Part shown: positions 1-11,199 of the stretch, one piece after another
Position numbering within the stretch: the stretch's first letter is position 1
How the letters are laid out: every line of letters starts with the position of its first letter
Assembly: GCA_019044685.2 (NCBI GenBank)
Contig: JAGTXX020000015.1
Coordinates: 1,240,001-1,304,000 of the forward strand
DNA length: 64,000 nucleotides
Direction of reading: 5' to 3'
DNA from: Nannochloris sp. 'desiccata'
Lineage: Eukaryota > Chlorophyta > Trebouxiophyceae > Chlorellales > Chlorellaceae
The notes under the pieces: model-generated
Database searches by the model: none
What the model was told of the DNA's origin: nothing
The model's input: only the letters and a program-made list of their open reading frames with translations
Position numbers and translations under genes: made by a program

Positions 1-184
1 GCAGTATTTTACAAAGTAATAAAGACAGAAGGGAGTTAACCAGCCAAAATAGGACTGTCAGACCTTTTAAAAAGCATTTTTTTTTTCAAGGGACACAAAA
101 CAAAGAAAGAATTAAACGGGGACTGAAAAACGGGATATCTTAGTTAAAATTTTCTAGTTATATACTACTATTTCAAGCAGTAAC
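1..184. other. 3' flank of STAY-GREEN, no gene seen
   Basis: AT-rich sequence beyond the stop codon of the minus-strand STAY-GREEN gene. I see no coding signal; it probably holds the 3' UTR. Confidence 0.4.
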
Positions 185-1391
185 TTATTGCTGCCGTCTA
201 GTATTTGCAGCAGTAGGTGGCGGACTTCTACTAATCGCTGCTGTCACGACTCCTCGAGCCCTGCCAGCTAGAGTAGATGTCCTTCTTTCTACCTCCCTCG
301 GAGCCGTTGCTGTTGCTGTTGCTGCTACAGCCTGCAGCGTACTAACAGTCGTTGTTGTTGTGCTATTGGTAGCTCCTGAAGAAGACGGAGACTCGTGTTC
401 TTCAACTATGCTTTCTTCGCTGTGTTCCTGCCGCTCTTCCTGCTGTTGCTGCTGCGTTGGTGGCAGTACCGTCGGGGGTGACAGGAGCACTTGTTGCTCT
501 TCATTATCGCCATCCATACTACTCATTGAGCCGGAAAGTGAGGACACCAACTCATTAAATATATTTTTGCCAACTCCAGCGTCCAACCAGGTCGATCTAT
601 CCCCCAGAGAACCCCATTCTACCACTTTATTCAGTGTTGACAGATCACTCACCAAATGAACAAACACGGTGGCGGAGGCTAATTGTGGATGTTCAGCAAG
701 TAATGTCCTATCTGCGTATGCTATCGTATCCAAAACGAGTTTCATCTCCCTCTGGAAAATAAAGCTACGAAGTCTCGGGGGTGCTGGCCATAGCTCTTCC
801 CCACTTACATGACAATATACATTTAGTCTCGGTGGTGTCGAACCATCTGAAGGATGCACCACTGCCCACTCTGCTAGGATCTCGTCACGTACTATTCGGG
901 TATACCACCCTGCTAATTGATCTTCATTGTAATCTAAACCAACTGAAAGGTATAATCTACCTGTGAGATCGTTGTGGGTTAAAGTATAGCGTCTGTTTTG
1001 AGGGACACCGGTGTCGGCCGCAGCGGTGCCAGGTAAATACGTTATATTCAGCTTGGCTGGATCGAAAGGAGGGGGGTCAAATAACGCGAAACGAATCTGT
1101 GATTAGAAAACGGAAAATGTTAAGGGGTTAGAAGGCTGTGCGAAAAATAATTTTGAAGACATTTGAGTGGAGCAGCTAGGTCCCATTGGCAAAACTCACT
1201 TGTAAATCCCCTCGCCGCGGTTGAGTGAGTATTTGTGGCTGGGGCACACTAATATTGGACCCTAGAAAGATAGCTTTCTGCGAGCCGAGGCTTCGTCGCT
1301 CTCCTAGACGCTGTGTTGCACCTCCTAGCCGAAATGGAGAGTAATTGGTGGACGTCACCGCGCCCTGTGCGGTGGTTCCCATTCGCTGCAT
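185..1391 (-). CDS. SGR: STAY-GREEN-type Mg-dechelatase, two exons
   Basis: Predicted plastid enzyme that removes Mg from chlorophyll a to give pheophytin a, the committing step of chlorophyll breakdown. I join exons 1200-1391 and 185-1096 (donor GTGAGT, acceptor CACAG, phase 0) to give 367 residues. The start is the first ATG of an Arg/Ser-rich leader of about 64 residues that looks like a transit peptide. The SGR core runs from about residue 65 to 233. It shows family blocks YTLTHNDLT, LAGWYTRIVRDEILAEW, VYCHVSG, LRSFIFQREM and KVVEWGSL, which match plant SGR blocks in order (known from the family). Residues from about 235 to the end are a Gln/Ser/Thr/Ala-rich low-complexity tail. I do not see the Cys-rich C-terminal motif found in land-plant SGR. 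The family call is firm; activity is inferred. Confidence 0.87.
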
Positions 1392-1917
1392 GCAGCCTAC
1401 GTTCAACTGAAATTCTATCTACAATTCAGCAAGCCTCCAGGCCATCAACAGTCCATCCCTTGCTCTCAAAAATGTTGTGAGGATCGAAATTAAAACTTGG
1501 TTAATTAGCTGCTGCTGTCACCTTTTATCAAAAAGGCAGCGTTTTATTATATCAATACTAAAGTTCATACGAATTAAAGAATTTTTATAGAAACGAGATG
1601 ATCAGTTGACGCTTTATCTTGCGATTTTAGCCGAGGATTGAATTGAAGCGCTCGCGATCGCCTGCAGGCTTTGAAAGTTTAATAATGCAGACCGACTGTG
1701 CTATTCAATCTGGTGGGGCTTGCAATCAAGTTTGTAGCTGGTGATCTTCTAGCAAATTCCTAGTAACCTAACATGTAGACAGTCCTACCTACTGTCACGT
1801 TCTTTGCGCGAAAACAATAATTTGCTGTAAAAGTTACTACAAGTCAAAACAACAACTAACGGCAGCAACAACCTCAAAGACAAGAGAGAGACCTTTTGAA
1901 AAATCTAATCATCATTC
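1392..1917. other. Intergenic, promoter side of STAY-GREEN
   Basis: This stretch lies upstream of the STAY-GREEN start and downstream of the large plastid protein gene. It presumably holds the STAY-GREEN promoter and the 3' UTR of its neighbour. I see no convincing reading frame or RNA gene. Confidence 0.4.
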
Positions 1918-4900
1918 TTACCAACCATCTAGCAACCTGCGACACTCTTCAAGTTGAATAACAGCTTCATCTCCAGCACCGGCATCTACAGCTGCTACTA
2001 AATACCCTTCTGCCTCTTCCAACAACGCCCTCCTTTCTTCTTCTTCTTCTTCTTCTTGTTCTTCTCCATCTCTGTCGCTGCTCCCAATACAGGTGGCTGC
2101 ACTCGCAAGGGCCGTTCCAGCCAACTTCAACCCCTCAGCAGGCTCTGCATCCAACTGCAACGCAGCTTGAAACTTCTCTGCTGCATTACTGAATAGAGAA
2201 TATGCACCAGAAAAGTCTCTACTTTCTTTTACGATTTCCGCTCGAAGACAGACAGCTCTACCCCAATTTAAAAAAGCACGACCCTGGGACGGATCGTTGA
2301 CTAATACTTCACGGTATCTTCTTCCTGCTAGAACAAGCAACTCTGTAGCTTCAGATTGTAACCTCTCAGCCAAAGCACTACTTCTGTTCCCTGAGATATC
2401 CTCCTGTTCCTGTTGCTGCTGCTGCTGCTGCTGCTGTTGGTTGGAAATTCGAGCTAGTTGTCTTTTTACTCTAGCTCTAGCCATCAGAGCATTCCCACTA
2501 TTTCCTATAGCCTTTATTTGTGTGAGAGTGTCATCAGGAATGGATGAAGCAGCTTGGAAACATCTGGCTGCTTCGGTCAACGCAGCATCCGCAGCATTCA
2601 AAGCATCCTGTTGACCAGGCGCTACAGAAAATGAAGTGGTGGCAGCACTCGTAGTGCTAGTACTACTCACTGCAGCTGCAGCGTAGGCTCGACCTTGACG
2701 GAGAAGTTCTAATCCTTGAGTATAAAGAGCTTGTAAATCAACCGGAGCTTGCTGCTCACCCTCTTCTCTTTCTTCTATTCTTTCTTCTTCTCGTTCCTTC
2801 TCCTGGGCTTGGCTGCTTGAGCCTGAAGACGAGGCTGCTACTCTATTACTGCTGCTAGTACTGTACACTTCTTCTTCTTCTACTTCTTCTCCTTCCTCAT
2901 CACCACCCTCCCCAGCAGCTAATGCAGCTTCAAAAGCAATCTGTTCTTGAACAAACGACACGTTTCTACTATTAGCAGCAGCAACAGCAGAACTATTACC
3001 ACTGGCAGTGGCAACAGCACCACTGCCAGCGACCACCGCTGCTTCCTCTACCTCTCCTACTCTTTCTCCAGCAAAACGTGTACCCGGGGTCGCTGTTTCA
3101 TTCATTCTAATATCCTCGTCTTCGTCGAGAGATAACCAATCACTGATAGGCACTCCAGTTGCTGCTAGAGAGCTACTTTTGCTATTCACTTCATCGTCTT
3201 CTTCTTCTTTTCCTTCCTCTGCTACCACAGCAGTGCTCGTAGTAGCATCCCTATTTTCATCGCCATTGTTCTTTTGAATAGCATCATCACCATGGAGCAA
3301 AGCTTGCATGCGTTGATAAGCCTCCTTCTTCGCTGAAGTCTCCTCTTCGTCGAAATTGATAACACCCAGAACGGAAGAATTAGATTTAACATTTGAAGAT
3401 AAGGAAGAAGAAGAAGAATTAGTTGTTGTTGTTGTCGTTGCCTCTTGTTGTTCCCACCGACTTTCAGCGGCAACAACACTGGCACTGGCAGGGACAAGCC
3501 GCTCTTCTAACGCAGCAAGCTGGTTGCCTAAGGATTCTAATTTCACAGACATGGAAGTAATACCAGCTGCAGCTTGATCTAACGTTGCTTCAGTAGCAGC
3601 AGCAGCTTGTGAGGCAGCAGTATCTGAGGAAGCAGATTCTAGCACTGCTGCCTCACGAGCTGCGGCAATAGCCTCTAATACAGGGTTCACTAACTTCACC
3701 ATTCTTATTTCTAGATCTACAAGCCATTTAGAATCTGAAGCTTGTCTATCTACAGCAGCTACTTCAGCAGCAGATCTCAATTCATTCTGCAATTGTAATA
3801 ATGATGCTTCCAACGGACCTAAGAGCAGTTCCTCTGCTACCGCTCCTGGCTGCCTGGCCAACGCCAGTGCCGCTTTTTGAGTTATTTCTTGCTGTTCTAA
3901 CGCTGATTTCACAGATTTAGACAACTCTACGAGTTCAGAACGCAATAAAACGACTTGTTCCGCTGCTATAGAGCCTTCTCCGATTAGATTTTTGATTTGA
4001 ACTTCTTGCTCCGCCTTCAAATCGGTGAGCTGATCATCCAGAACTACTAATTTCTTTCCTAATTGATTCCACTGGGCTGGAGCGATCGTTGCAGGAGTTT
4101 CCATGGCTTCTTTTAGTAATTCGCGCTGCTTTTCTAACAATTCCTGCCCAGCTACTGCGATTTCTTCAGCAACCAAAGCTCGTAAACTTTCTTCGTTGAC
4201 GCTTTGCCTGCTTTGCCTGCTTTGCTCTGCTGCTGCGGTCAGCCCAGGGGCTGCTGCGGCAAGTGCTTGGGGCAGCTGACGAACAGGTTCTAAAGATTGC
4301 CAAACTTCATCACGAATAGTAGCAGCAAGAAGGTCTTTACTTTCCAATAAAGCTCCAGACATGGAGGACCCCAGACGCCGGAGCCCTTCTGACTGAGCTA
4401 CTTCAAGGCCACTTATAGCTCCTTCTAGAGCAGCTAACCTACCATCTACTTTACCCAACGCAGATAATTCATCTCCAGTAGCTTGCCGTAAATCTGCATT
4501 CACGTCTCTACGCAGAGAGACCAGTGCAGCTGAAATTTCCTTGATTGCTTTACTTCGTTGTACCGCCGCATCTTCCAACGCTTCCTTGGTGGCTTCCTCA
4601 ATATTTCGTACAGTGCCTTCTACGGAAGACAGTTTGGCTTCAACAGTACGGACAGCCTTTTCTGGGGAAGCTCTGCCTTGGCGGACTTCATCTACGAGAG
4701 CAGCGACCTCCTCTGCCACTTCTGCCGCACTTTCCTCAGACAGGACGGCAACTTGTCGAAGTGCCATAGCAACTTGAGTTTGGAGCTCAGCTTGAGCTGC
4801 CTGAGAGTCTAATCTTCCACGTTGTTTGCTTGCATAGAGTGCGATTATGGGGAGTAAAATAGGACCGCCAACAAGGAGAGCTTCTTGGGTCAATAGAAAA

Positions 4901-5148
4901 GCAACAGCAGAGCCGACGGTGCCGAGCCACGCTCCTGCATCGATTGTAGCCCAAAAAGAACGCCACGCTGGGCTAGGTTTCGTCACTTGCTCTCTATTAA
5001 GCCCTGATCTCGCTGTAATGGCGCAGTTCAGGCGAATAGGACGGGCAGGAAGTCGAAACACTGGGCTACAGGGGCGTGATTGCAACTGGGGACGGAATTG
5101 TAAAGCAGGAAACGGACATGTCCGCGAGCCCAGTCTTGTTCCCTGCAT
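1918..5148 (-). CDS. Large plastid membrane coiled-coil protein with TPR-like C-terminus
   Basis: A single open frame of 1076 residues starting at the ATG at 5148; the frame stays open four codons further, but only from a TTG. Residues 1-60 are rich in Arg, Ser and Pro with few acids, as in plastid transit peptides. Two closely spaced hydrophobic stretches follow at about 72-106, probably a membrane hairpin. From about 110 to 520 the protein is Ala/Glu/Gln/Leu-rich and looks like long coiled coil. A central acidic and Ser-rich region includes a poly-Gln run coded by CAG. The last 250 or so residues contain helical, Ala-rich segments resembling degenerate TPRs. I recognise no catalytic motif. 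I infer a membrane-anchored plastid structural protein; function unknown. Confidence 0.75.
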   Translation of the reverse strand: MQGTRLGSRTCPFPALQFRPQLQSRPCSPVFRLPARPIRLNCAITARSGLNREQVTKPSPAWRSFWATIDAGAWLGTVGSAVAFLLTQEALLVGGPILLPIIALYASKQRGRLDSQAAQAELQTQVAMALRQVAVLSEESAAEVAEEVAALVDEVRQGRASPEKAVRTVEAKLSSVEGTVRNIEEATKEALEDAAVQRSKAIKEISAALVSLRRDVNADLRQATGDELSALGKVDGRLAALEGAISGLEVAQSEGLRRLGSSMSGALLESKDLLAATIRDEVWQSLEPVRQLPQALAAAAPGLTAAAEQSRQSRQSVNEESLRALVAEEIAVAGQELLEKQRELLKEAMETPATIAPAQWNQLGKKLVVLDDQLTDLKAEQEVQIKNLIGEGSIAAEQVVLLRSELVELSKSVKSALEQQEITQKAALALARQPGAVAEELLLGPLEASLLQLQNELRSAAEVAAVDRQASDSKWLVDLEIRMVKLVNPVLEAIAAAREAAVLESASSDTAASQAAAATEATLDQAAAGITSMSVKLESLGNQLAALEERLVPASASVVAAESRWEQQEATTTTTTNSSSSSLSSNVKSNSSVLGVINFDEEETSAKKEAYQRMQALLHGDDAIQKNNGDENRDATTSTAVVAEEGKEEEDDEVNSKSSSLAATGVPISDWLSLDEDEDIRMNETATPGTRFAGERVGEVEEAAVVAGSGAVATASGNSSAVAAANSRNVSFVQEQIAFEAALAAGEGGDEEGEEVEEEEVYSTSSSNRVAASSSGSSSQAQEKEREEERIEEREEGEQQAPVDLQALYTQGLELLRQGRAYAAAAVSSTSTTSAATTSFSVAPGQQDALNAADAALTEAARCFQAASSIPDDTLTQIKAIGNSGNALMARARVKRQLARISNQQQQQQQQQQEQEDISGNRSSALAERLQSEATELLVLAGRRYREVLVNDPSQGRAFLNWGRAVCLRAEIVKESRDFSGAYSLFSNAAEKFQAALQLDAEPAEGLKLAGTALASAATCIGSSDRDGEEQEEEEEEERRALLEEAEGYLVAAVDAGAGDEAVIQLEECRRLLDGW

Positions 5149-5854
5149 GGCTAATTCCAATATAAAATATTTATTGGGATTATCTAGCGGCTTGGCGGGC
5201 TGATAATTTGGTAATTAAAGTAGAAATAGTTTTAAACTTGAGAAATTGTAATCAGTTGGACGAAGATGAGCCAAAATGCCTGCAATGCGCTTTGCTGTAT
5301 CTAGAATAAACTGTTCAGGACTGAAGAAACAATAGAGTGCTGTGAATATGTTGGATAGATGCTTGAATGAACAAGCACCACTGGCCGTGCTGCGCCAAAG
5401 CACGGATTCAGTCGGTGCTCCTCAGTTTTCGAAGAGGAATCCTGCGAAGATCTCTTAGACTTGTGCTTCTTCGCCTGCTATTTTATTTAAACATCTTTTC
5501 TACAGGTTTGTCTATGGCCAACGCTAATTCCGCCCATGGTAAGTTCGAAACTCTGATCGATGGTAGCTGCCCCTTGTATTGACTGAAGGTCCACTTGCGT
5601 TACCTTTAATCCCCGCCCCGGAAAGGCTCTGCGTTCCTCTGTTCACGTTTACATCGTTGCGTCAAGCTCAGATCTCCTGATCTCGTTGCTTAACGGGGTG
5701 AAGTTTGATCAACTCAACCACGTCAACCAACGTGATCTGACATCCCATTGTTGATGCCAGCTCTCTGCGCAACTCTTCTCCTCTCATCAAGAAATTGCAT
5801 CCGAGAGTTGGTGTCTCGGTGGGAGGAGTAGAGCCCGAATAGCGAATGCTGCTG
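5149..5854. other. Intergenic, no gene supported
   Basis: This stretch contains the upstream region of the large plastid coiled-coil gene. It also contains a short plus-strand frame of about 70 codons (5367-5582) that starts without a good ATG context and matches nothing I recognise. I see no repeats shared with the island that begins at 5855. Confidence 0.35.
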
Positions 5855-6205
5855 TCAACCGCATCGGCCCTGCTCTGCCAACTCTCCCTGTAGGAGCAAA
5901 TCGCCTCGTAACTCAGTTACTAGATTTGAGACCTCCATGGGATTTTTCTGCAAAGGAGGAGACCGAGACCGAGAAGTTGGCGAGTGAGAAGGCGACGAAG
6001 GAGCAGCTTGAGTTTGAGCTTGAGGCGCACCAGGAGCTTGGGGAGCAGGAGCCACCGCAGGTGTCGGGACTGCAGGAGCAGCAACACTGCGTCTAGGGTA
6101 TTTTAATGTATGAAGACCTTTGAGAAAAAGTCTTCGAATGCGCTGGGCAAGACTGTCCAAGCTGTCACCAAAAAAAGAAAGATGGGTACCCAGTTTTGGA
6201 GCTGC
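5855..6205 (-). pseudogene. Truncated copy of the minus-strand island gene
   Basis: The encoded segment RIRRLFLKGLHTLK followed by an Ala/Pro-rich stretch is nearly the same as the start of the last exon of the gene at 6913-8134. At DNA level 6090-6203 follows 7490-7604 closely with few changes. Similarity stops abruptly near 6200. There the sequence switches to the 3' flank that elsewhere lies behind the plus-strand partner gene (9946 onward). Both upstream exons and the conserved C-terminal 170 residues are missing, and the tail after about residue 55 is different. This is best read as a remnant left by a deletion or unequal exchange between island copies. Confidence 0.7.
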
Positions 6206-7452
6206 AATAACTGGGTAGGTATTTTATGAATGAATGAAATGAGCTGGTAGTCGGGTGAAATTATTAATGTGTGCCTTGGAAGAAGAGAAGAGGTCAAAAC
6301 GGACTTGAGCTGTTCCTTGCTCGTCTGGTGGTCATGTTCCTTTCTTGTGCTGCCCAGCAAAAGGCCTGCTGCAACGCTGTGATATATCTACTTAAAACAC
6401 AGCTATCGCGCAGCCATGCGCCTTGTATTCCATACTTGTCTTCTATACTATACTACCACCTCCTGGGCAGCATTGCGCTTCATGCAATGCTTCCCTATAT
6501 CTATTTACCTTATTTCTAATCTACTTAATAAGGTGTAAATCAATCATACATATTATTGCCATAGAAGTATTAGTGACATTGTAACAAGCAAACAAGAAAA
6601 TATCTGTTCTTAGAGGATATTCACCCTGTCCAAAACGCTGTTGATGTTCGCTGTTTGTCTTGCCCTGTTACATTCTTGCCTTATTGACCTACATTCCCGT
6701 CCTGCTTAGCTGAACCTGCCGTGCCCTGCCTTCCTGATTCTATTCCATTATTCCCTTATTCAAAACTACCTATATGCGGGTGCCTGTCCGAGTCGCCTTG
6801 CGGTTCCGAGTGAGTGAGCTACTACTGTAGGAGACTATAAATTATTTGTAACATGAATGGAATCTGAAATCTAATATCTATATAAATAACTAGTCAGCCT
6901 TGAACGAGTCAATCAATACCCATATTCAAAAACTGGCTTCAAGTTCCCAGGGCTCACAGGGCTCATGGGAAGGACGCTGTCCACCACTTGAATGATTCCT
7001 TCATCTTCCTGCGTAACGCCTGGGGCTAAGAGACCAGCAAGCTCAGTTTCCTGCGGCGAGAGCAGACTGAGAGCTGGCACGGCAGAACCAGGGTCGGGCT
7101 GCGCCTGCACAACTCCTGCCGCCATGGTACTGGTCAGAGTTGGATACCCCGAAGGGTTGATAGGATGGGCGACCGTCGCATAAATTGTTTTGTTCTGTAC
7201 TGGGGCGTCTGCAGCCGCCTCACGACAGGCTGCTCTGGTGACAGCAGGCGCATTCCTTGCTGCTTGGATCCTCGGCGAGGAGGCTCTCGGGGAAGCTGGA
7301 AGGATCATTTTTAGAGGTGATTTCTGTTGCTGCTGATGCTGAAGAAAGGGAGGGAAAGAAGGAGTATTGGCAGGAAGTACGTGCGCGGGATCAGCTGGCT
7401 GAGCTTGAGGCGCAGTCACAGCAGTAGGCCTAGGGGCCGGAGCTTGGGGAGC
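6199..7452. repeat. Island repeat copy R1
   Basis: About 1.25 kb that is almost identical to 9946-11199, with roughly seven substitutions or single-base indels noticed by eye. It covers an AT-rich intergenic segment (6206-6912) and the 3' part of the minus-strand gene's last exon. Short open frames inside the intergenic part occur in all copies and look like chance. Confidence 0.9.
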
Positions 7453-8134
7453 AGCAGGAGCAGCCGCAGGTGTCGGGACTGCAGGAGCAGCAGCACTGCG
7501 TCTAGGGCATTTTAATGTATGAAGACCTTTGAGAAAAAGTCTTCGAATGCGGTGGGCAAGACTGCCCAAGCTGCCACCGAAAAAGGAAAGAGGGGGACCC
7601 AGTTCTGGAGCAGGCGCTGCTGCTCCTTCAGCTTCAAAGCTGGCATGTTCTTCGCGTCCACTCAGCTCCTGATCTGTCGCCTTTTTGAGCTACAGAAAAT
7701 TAAAGAAGAAATAATTACATTAGAGAACAATAAAACGCCAGGAAGAGAAAGCCAAAGCCGTTTTAGACAGTAAGGGCCTTCAAGCGCTTGAAGGACAGTT
7801 CTCAAGCAAGAAGTAGCAGGTCTGCTCCCTTACCTCGGTTTTAATCGCTCTTTTTCTGGCTAGGTATCGCCTGGCGCGACTTGTTAGCTCTGCCTCATTG
7901 ATAGTCTCCTGATCGCCCTGCAAAGAAATTGGAAAGGAAGAAGAGGAGCGAGCGACTCGTGAGGGAAGGAGTTGAAAAGTGGGGTTGTTGGCAGAGTGAA
8001 TGATAGCATTAAGCTCCCATAGCTGCTTTAGTGCACAAACATGGATTGAAACTCACAGTAGGTGACCTTTCTTTACGTTTGGTATTGGAGGCAGGTTGGG
8101 GAACCTCGATGGGTAAAAGATGGTTGCGAGGCAT
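6913..8134 (-). CDS. Unknown Pro/Ala/Gln-rich protein, module 1 minus gene
   Basis: I read three exons, 8057-8134, 7834-7917 and 6913-7689, all in phase 0, giving 312 residues. Donors are GTGAGT and GTAAGG; acceptors are TTTGCAG and CTGTAG. The N-terminus is short and basic (residues 1-54). The last exon has a basic RIRRLFLKGLHTLK helix, then long Ala/Pro/Gln-rich stretches including a QQQQ run, and a hydrophobic C-terminal end finishing in EYGY. I recognise no domain. It is head to head with the plus-strand gene at 8433, with 298 bp between start codons. A second copy lies at 10660-11889; the two share their last 170 residues almost exactly but differ in their first half. The protein may be a disordered regulator, but its function is unknown. 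Confidence 0.7.
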
Positions 8135-8432
8135 CTTCCTTGTCGTTCTGGGAATAAAGGTGCTTTCACTGCTGGTGGCTCGGAAGTTATAGAACGAGTT
8201 GCAAATATTTATTTCTGCACGGGTTCAGGGTTGAAGATGCACTTTCTAAGCTGCGCTTGAGCTTGCTGTTGACAGTGTTGCGAAGATTTTCTTAAAACTT
8301 TGAAAGAGCTCTTTGCCTGACAGCCAAAATATTGCACACAAATCTGCATCAAACAGCACCTTCTGAAAGACACAATTATAATACATTATAACAACTTAGT
8401 CTCGATAGTCGCAGTGAGTCCGTCTCTTTACC
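8135..8432. promoter_or_regulatory. Divergent promoter of module 1
   Basis: 298 bp between the starts of two divergent genes. AT-rich blocks such as ttataatacattataac near the plus-strand start could serve as a core promoter. The corresponding 275 bp of module 2 (11890-12164) shows no obvious similarity by eye. Confidence 0.45.
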
Positions 8433-9876
8433 ATGGTCTTCTTTTCTTTGGGCGTGAGATCAATTCTAAAAAGTGGTGGTGCTAGACGCCATGCGAGGGG
8501 TTCCAAGGGGACTCATTTAGGAGGAAGCACTCTGAGACGCGTAATTGCAAATGCCACTGCTATGGCTGCGCCTTTCAAGGTACGTATATTATGATGCTTT
8601 AATTCAATTTCAAAAAAGGAATCGGACCGTAGGAGCAGGTTGCCTCAAACATAGTTCTGCGCCTTACAGCTTCAAATTTGTGTTTTAACCATCGCATTGA
8701 AAGATTATGACCCCCCACCCCTTGTTTTATGTTCCCTCGCAGGGTTGCTTTCCCAACGCCATTCATGCCTGCCCTCGAGCCTCCCCACCGGCTAGCTCAC
8801 AGGCCCAGTCCGACGCTGAAGCTGGGTCTGATTGTTCCTTTGAGGACATTCCCACTTCAGAGTTGATTTTCCTGATCCAACATAGCTGGGAGAATGTCCA
8901 GGAAGTGGAGAAACTCAAAAATCAATTGTCGGCACCCCGCACGATGCAAAAGCCGGAGCAATGGGCTAAGGAGCGCCTCTATCCCTTGAAGGACATGGTT
9001 GCCGGTTATCGCCAAGTCATATTTGATGCTGGGCTTGGCGATTTGCTTGGAGAAGACGTTACCTTGTATGCCATGGATTGCGATCCTATGTTGAATAGAG
9101 TGAAGGCGTGTGATGGCGGCAGCACAGGCGTTGTGGCTGCTGATGCCCCGCTGAGGCCGAACCCCTGCGAAACTGGCGCAGCGATGATGTATGATGTGTC
9201 TGATGAGCCTTATACTAGCCCTGCTACCTCAGGCAGCAAACTTAAGCGCTCCGAAGTCGAGGAAGAGGGACAGCAACAAGAAGACGGCGACTGTGCTGAC
9301 TGCTGTAAGCGGTTGAAGCGTATTGAAGAGCCTAGCCTGCAGGTGCTGTTAGACTACTTGAAGCAGTGCAGCAAAGAAACACTCATTTTTGAGTTTCAAA
9401 AGTGGGAAAGAAAGGAAGAAGAAGCTGTAGTTGAGTGCAGTGTGTATAAAGATGCAGGCACACAGGTCGATGCTCGCTGGGGGGCAGTAAGAGGTGAATA
9501 CGAAGCTGCAGTAGCTGAGTACAACATGCTGCGGGCGATTCTTAAATCTAATAAGTTAGAACGTCTTGTGGATGCTGCTCAGAGCAATCTTTATGATGGT
9601 TATTTATTCAATGATAGTGAAGATGGCTCTGTATTTTTGGGCATGTTGGTCGCAGAAGAAAATGAAGGAAAAGAAGAAGAAATATCATCTCCTACAGTTG
9701 GCGCAGATAGTGACAAGGCTACTCCTGACGAGTACAAAGAGAATGCTGCTCCTTTCCAAAAGGCAGTGGATTTTACACAGCGCATGATGGCGCCTTTCCA
9801 CAACGCTCAGCGGGTGCTGAAAGAATGCAACCGTCGCTTTCAGATGCGAGAAAGAAGTGGAGAGACTAGGTGGTAA
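8433..9876 (+). CDS. Unknown coiled-coil protein with NLS-like motif, module 1 plus gene
   Basis: Exon 1 is 8433-8579 and exon 2 is 8743-9876 (donor AAG/GTACGT, acceptor CGCAG, phase 0), giving 426 residues. The first exon encodes a basic leader containing GARRHARGSKG, shared with the paralogue at 12165. The middle is acidic with a KLKRSE-type basic patch and a second KRLKR patch that could act as nuclear signals. Helical Glu/Lys-rich segments around residues 210-320 look like coiled coil. The final 45 residues, from NAAPFQKAVD to the end, are virtually identical to the paralogue. The bodies of the two proteins align throughout but have diverged strongly. No known domain recognised; function unknown. 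Confidence 0.72.
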
Positions 9877-10190
9877 AGAGGACCGAAGTAGAGCTTGTAG
9901 TAAACTTATTTGGACGGTCATTTAAACTATTAAACTAGAGGAAACGAGCTGCAATAAACTGGGTAGGTATTTTATGAATGAATGAAATGAGCTGGTAGTC
10001 GGGTGAAATTATTAATGTGTGCCTTGGAAGAAGAGAAGAGGTCAAAACGGACTTGAGCTGTTCCTTGCTCGTCTGGTGGTCATGTTCCTTTCTTGTGCTG
10101 CCCAGCAAAAGGCCTGCTGCAACGCTGTGATATATCTACTTAAACACAGCTATCGCGCGGCCATGCGCCTTGTATTCCATACTTGTCTTC
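9739..10190. repeat. Shared 3' end and flank of the two plus genes (R2 side)
   Basis: From GAGAATGCTGCTCC near the end of the plus gene through its stop and 3' flank, this stretch is nearly identical to 13527-13978. Upstream of this point the two paralogues are much less alike, so the boundary is sharp. Confidence 0.88.
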
Positions 10191-11199
10191 TATACTATAC
10201 TACCACCTCCTGGGCAGCATTGCGCTTCATGCAATGCTTCCCTATATCTATTTACCTTATTTCTAATCTACTTAATAAGGTGTAAATCAATCATACATAT
10301 TATTGCCATAGAAGTATTAGTGACATTGTAACAAGCAAACAAGAAAATATCTGTTCTTAGAGGATATTCACCCTGTCCAAAACGCTGTTGATGTTCGCTG
10401 TTTGTCTTGCCCTGTTACATTCTTGCCTTATTGACCTACATTCCCGTCCTGCTTAGCTGAACCTGCCGTGCCCTGCCTTCCTGATTCTATTCCATTATTC
10501 CCTTATTCAAAACTACCTATATGCGGGTGCCTGTCCGAGTCGCCTTGCGGTTCCGAGTGAGTGAGCTACTACTGTAGGAGACTATAAATTATTTGTAACA
10601 TGAATGGAATCTGAAATCTAATATCTATATAAATAACTAGTCAGCCTTGAACGAGTCAATCAATACCCATATTCAAAAACTGGCTTCAAGTTCCCAGGGC
10701 TCACAGGGCTCATGGGAAGGACGCTGTCCACCACTTGAATGATTCCTTCATCTTCCTGCGTAACGCCTGGGGCTAAGAGACCAGCAAGCTCAGTTTCCTG
10801 CGGCGAGAGCAGACTGAGAGCTGGCACGGCAGAACCAGGGTCGGGCTGCGCCTGCACAACTCCTGCCGCCATGGTACTGGTCAGAGTTGGATACCCCGAA
10901 GGGTTGATAGGATGGGAGACCGTCGCATAAATTGTTTTGTTCTGTACTGGGGCGTCTGCAGCCGCCTCACGACAGGCTGCTCTGGTGACAGCAGGCGCAT
11001 TCCTTGCTGCTTGGATCCTCGGCGAGGAGGCTCTCGGGGAAGCTGGAAGGATCATTTTTAGAGGTGATTTCTGTTGCTGCTGATGCTGAAGAAGGGGAGG
11101 GAAAGAAGGAGTATTGGCAGGAAGTACGTGCGCGGGATCAGCTGGTTGAGCTTGAGGCGCAGCCACAGCAGTAGGCCTAGGGGCCGGAGCTTGGGGAGC
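9946..11199. repeat. Island repeat copy R2
   Basis: Near-identical partner of 6199-7452. It includes the 783 bp between the convergent genes ending at 9876 and 10660, where I see no gene. Identity ends at GGAGCTTGGGGAGC inside the last exon of the minus gene, after which the two minus genes diverge. Confidence 0.9.

Noticed and set aside
6271..6519. Plus-strand frame MPWKKRRGQNG... repeated in all island copies
   Set aside because: It starts at a non-ATG codon, its end differs between copies because of single-base indels, and it lies in 3' flank repeat. Repetition alone explains its presence.
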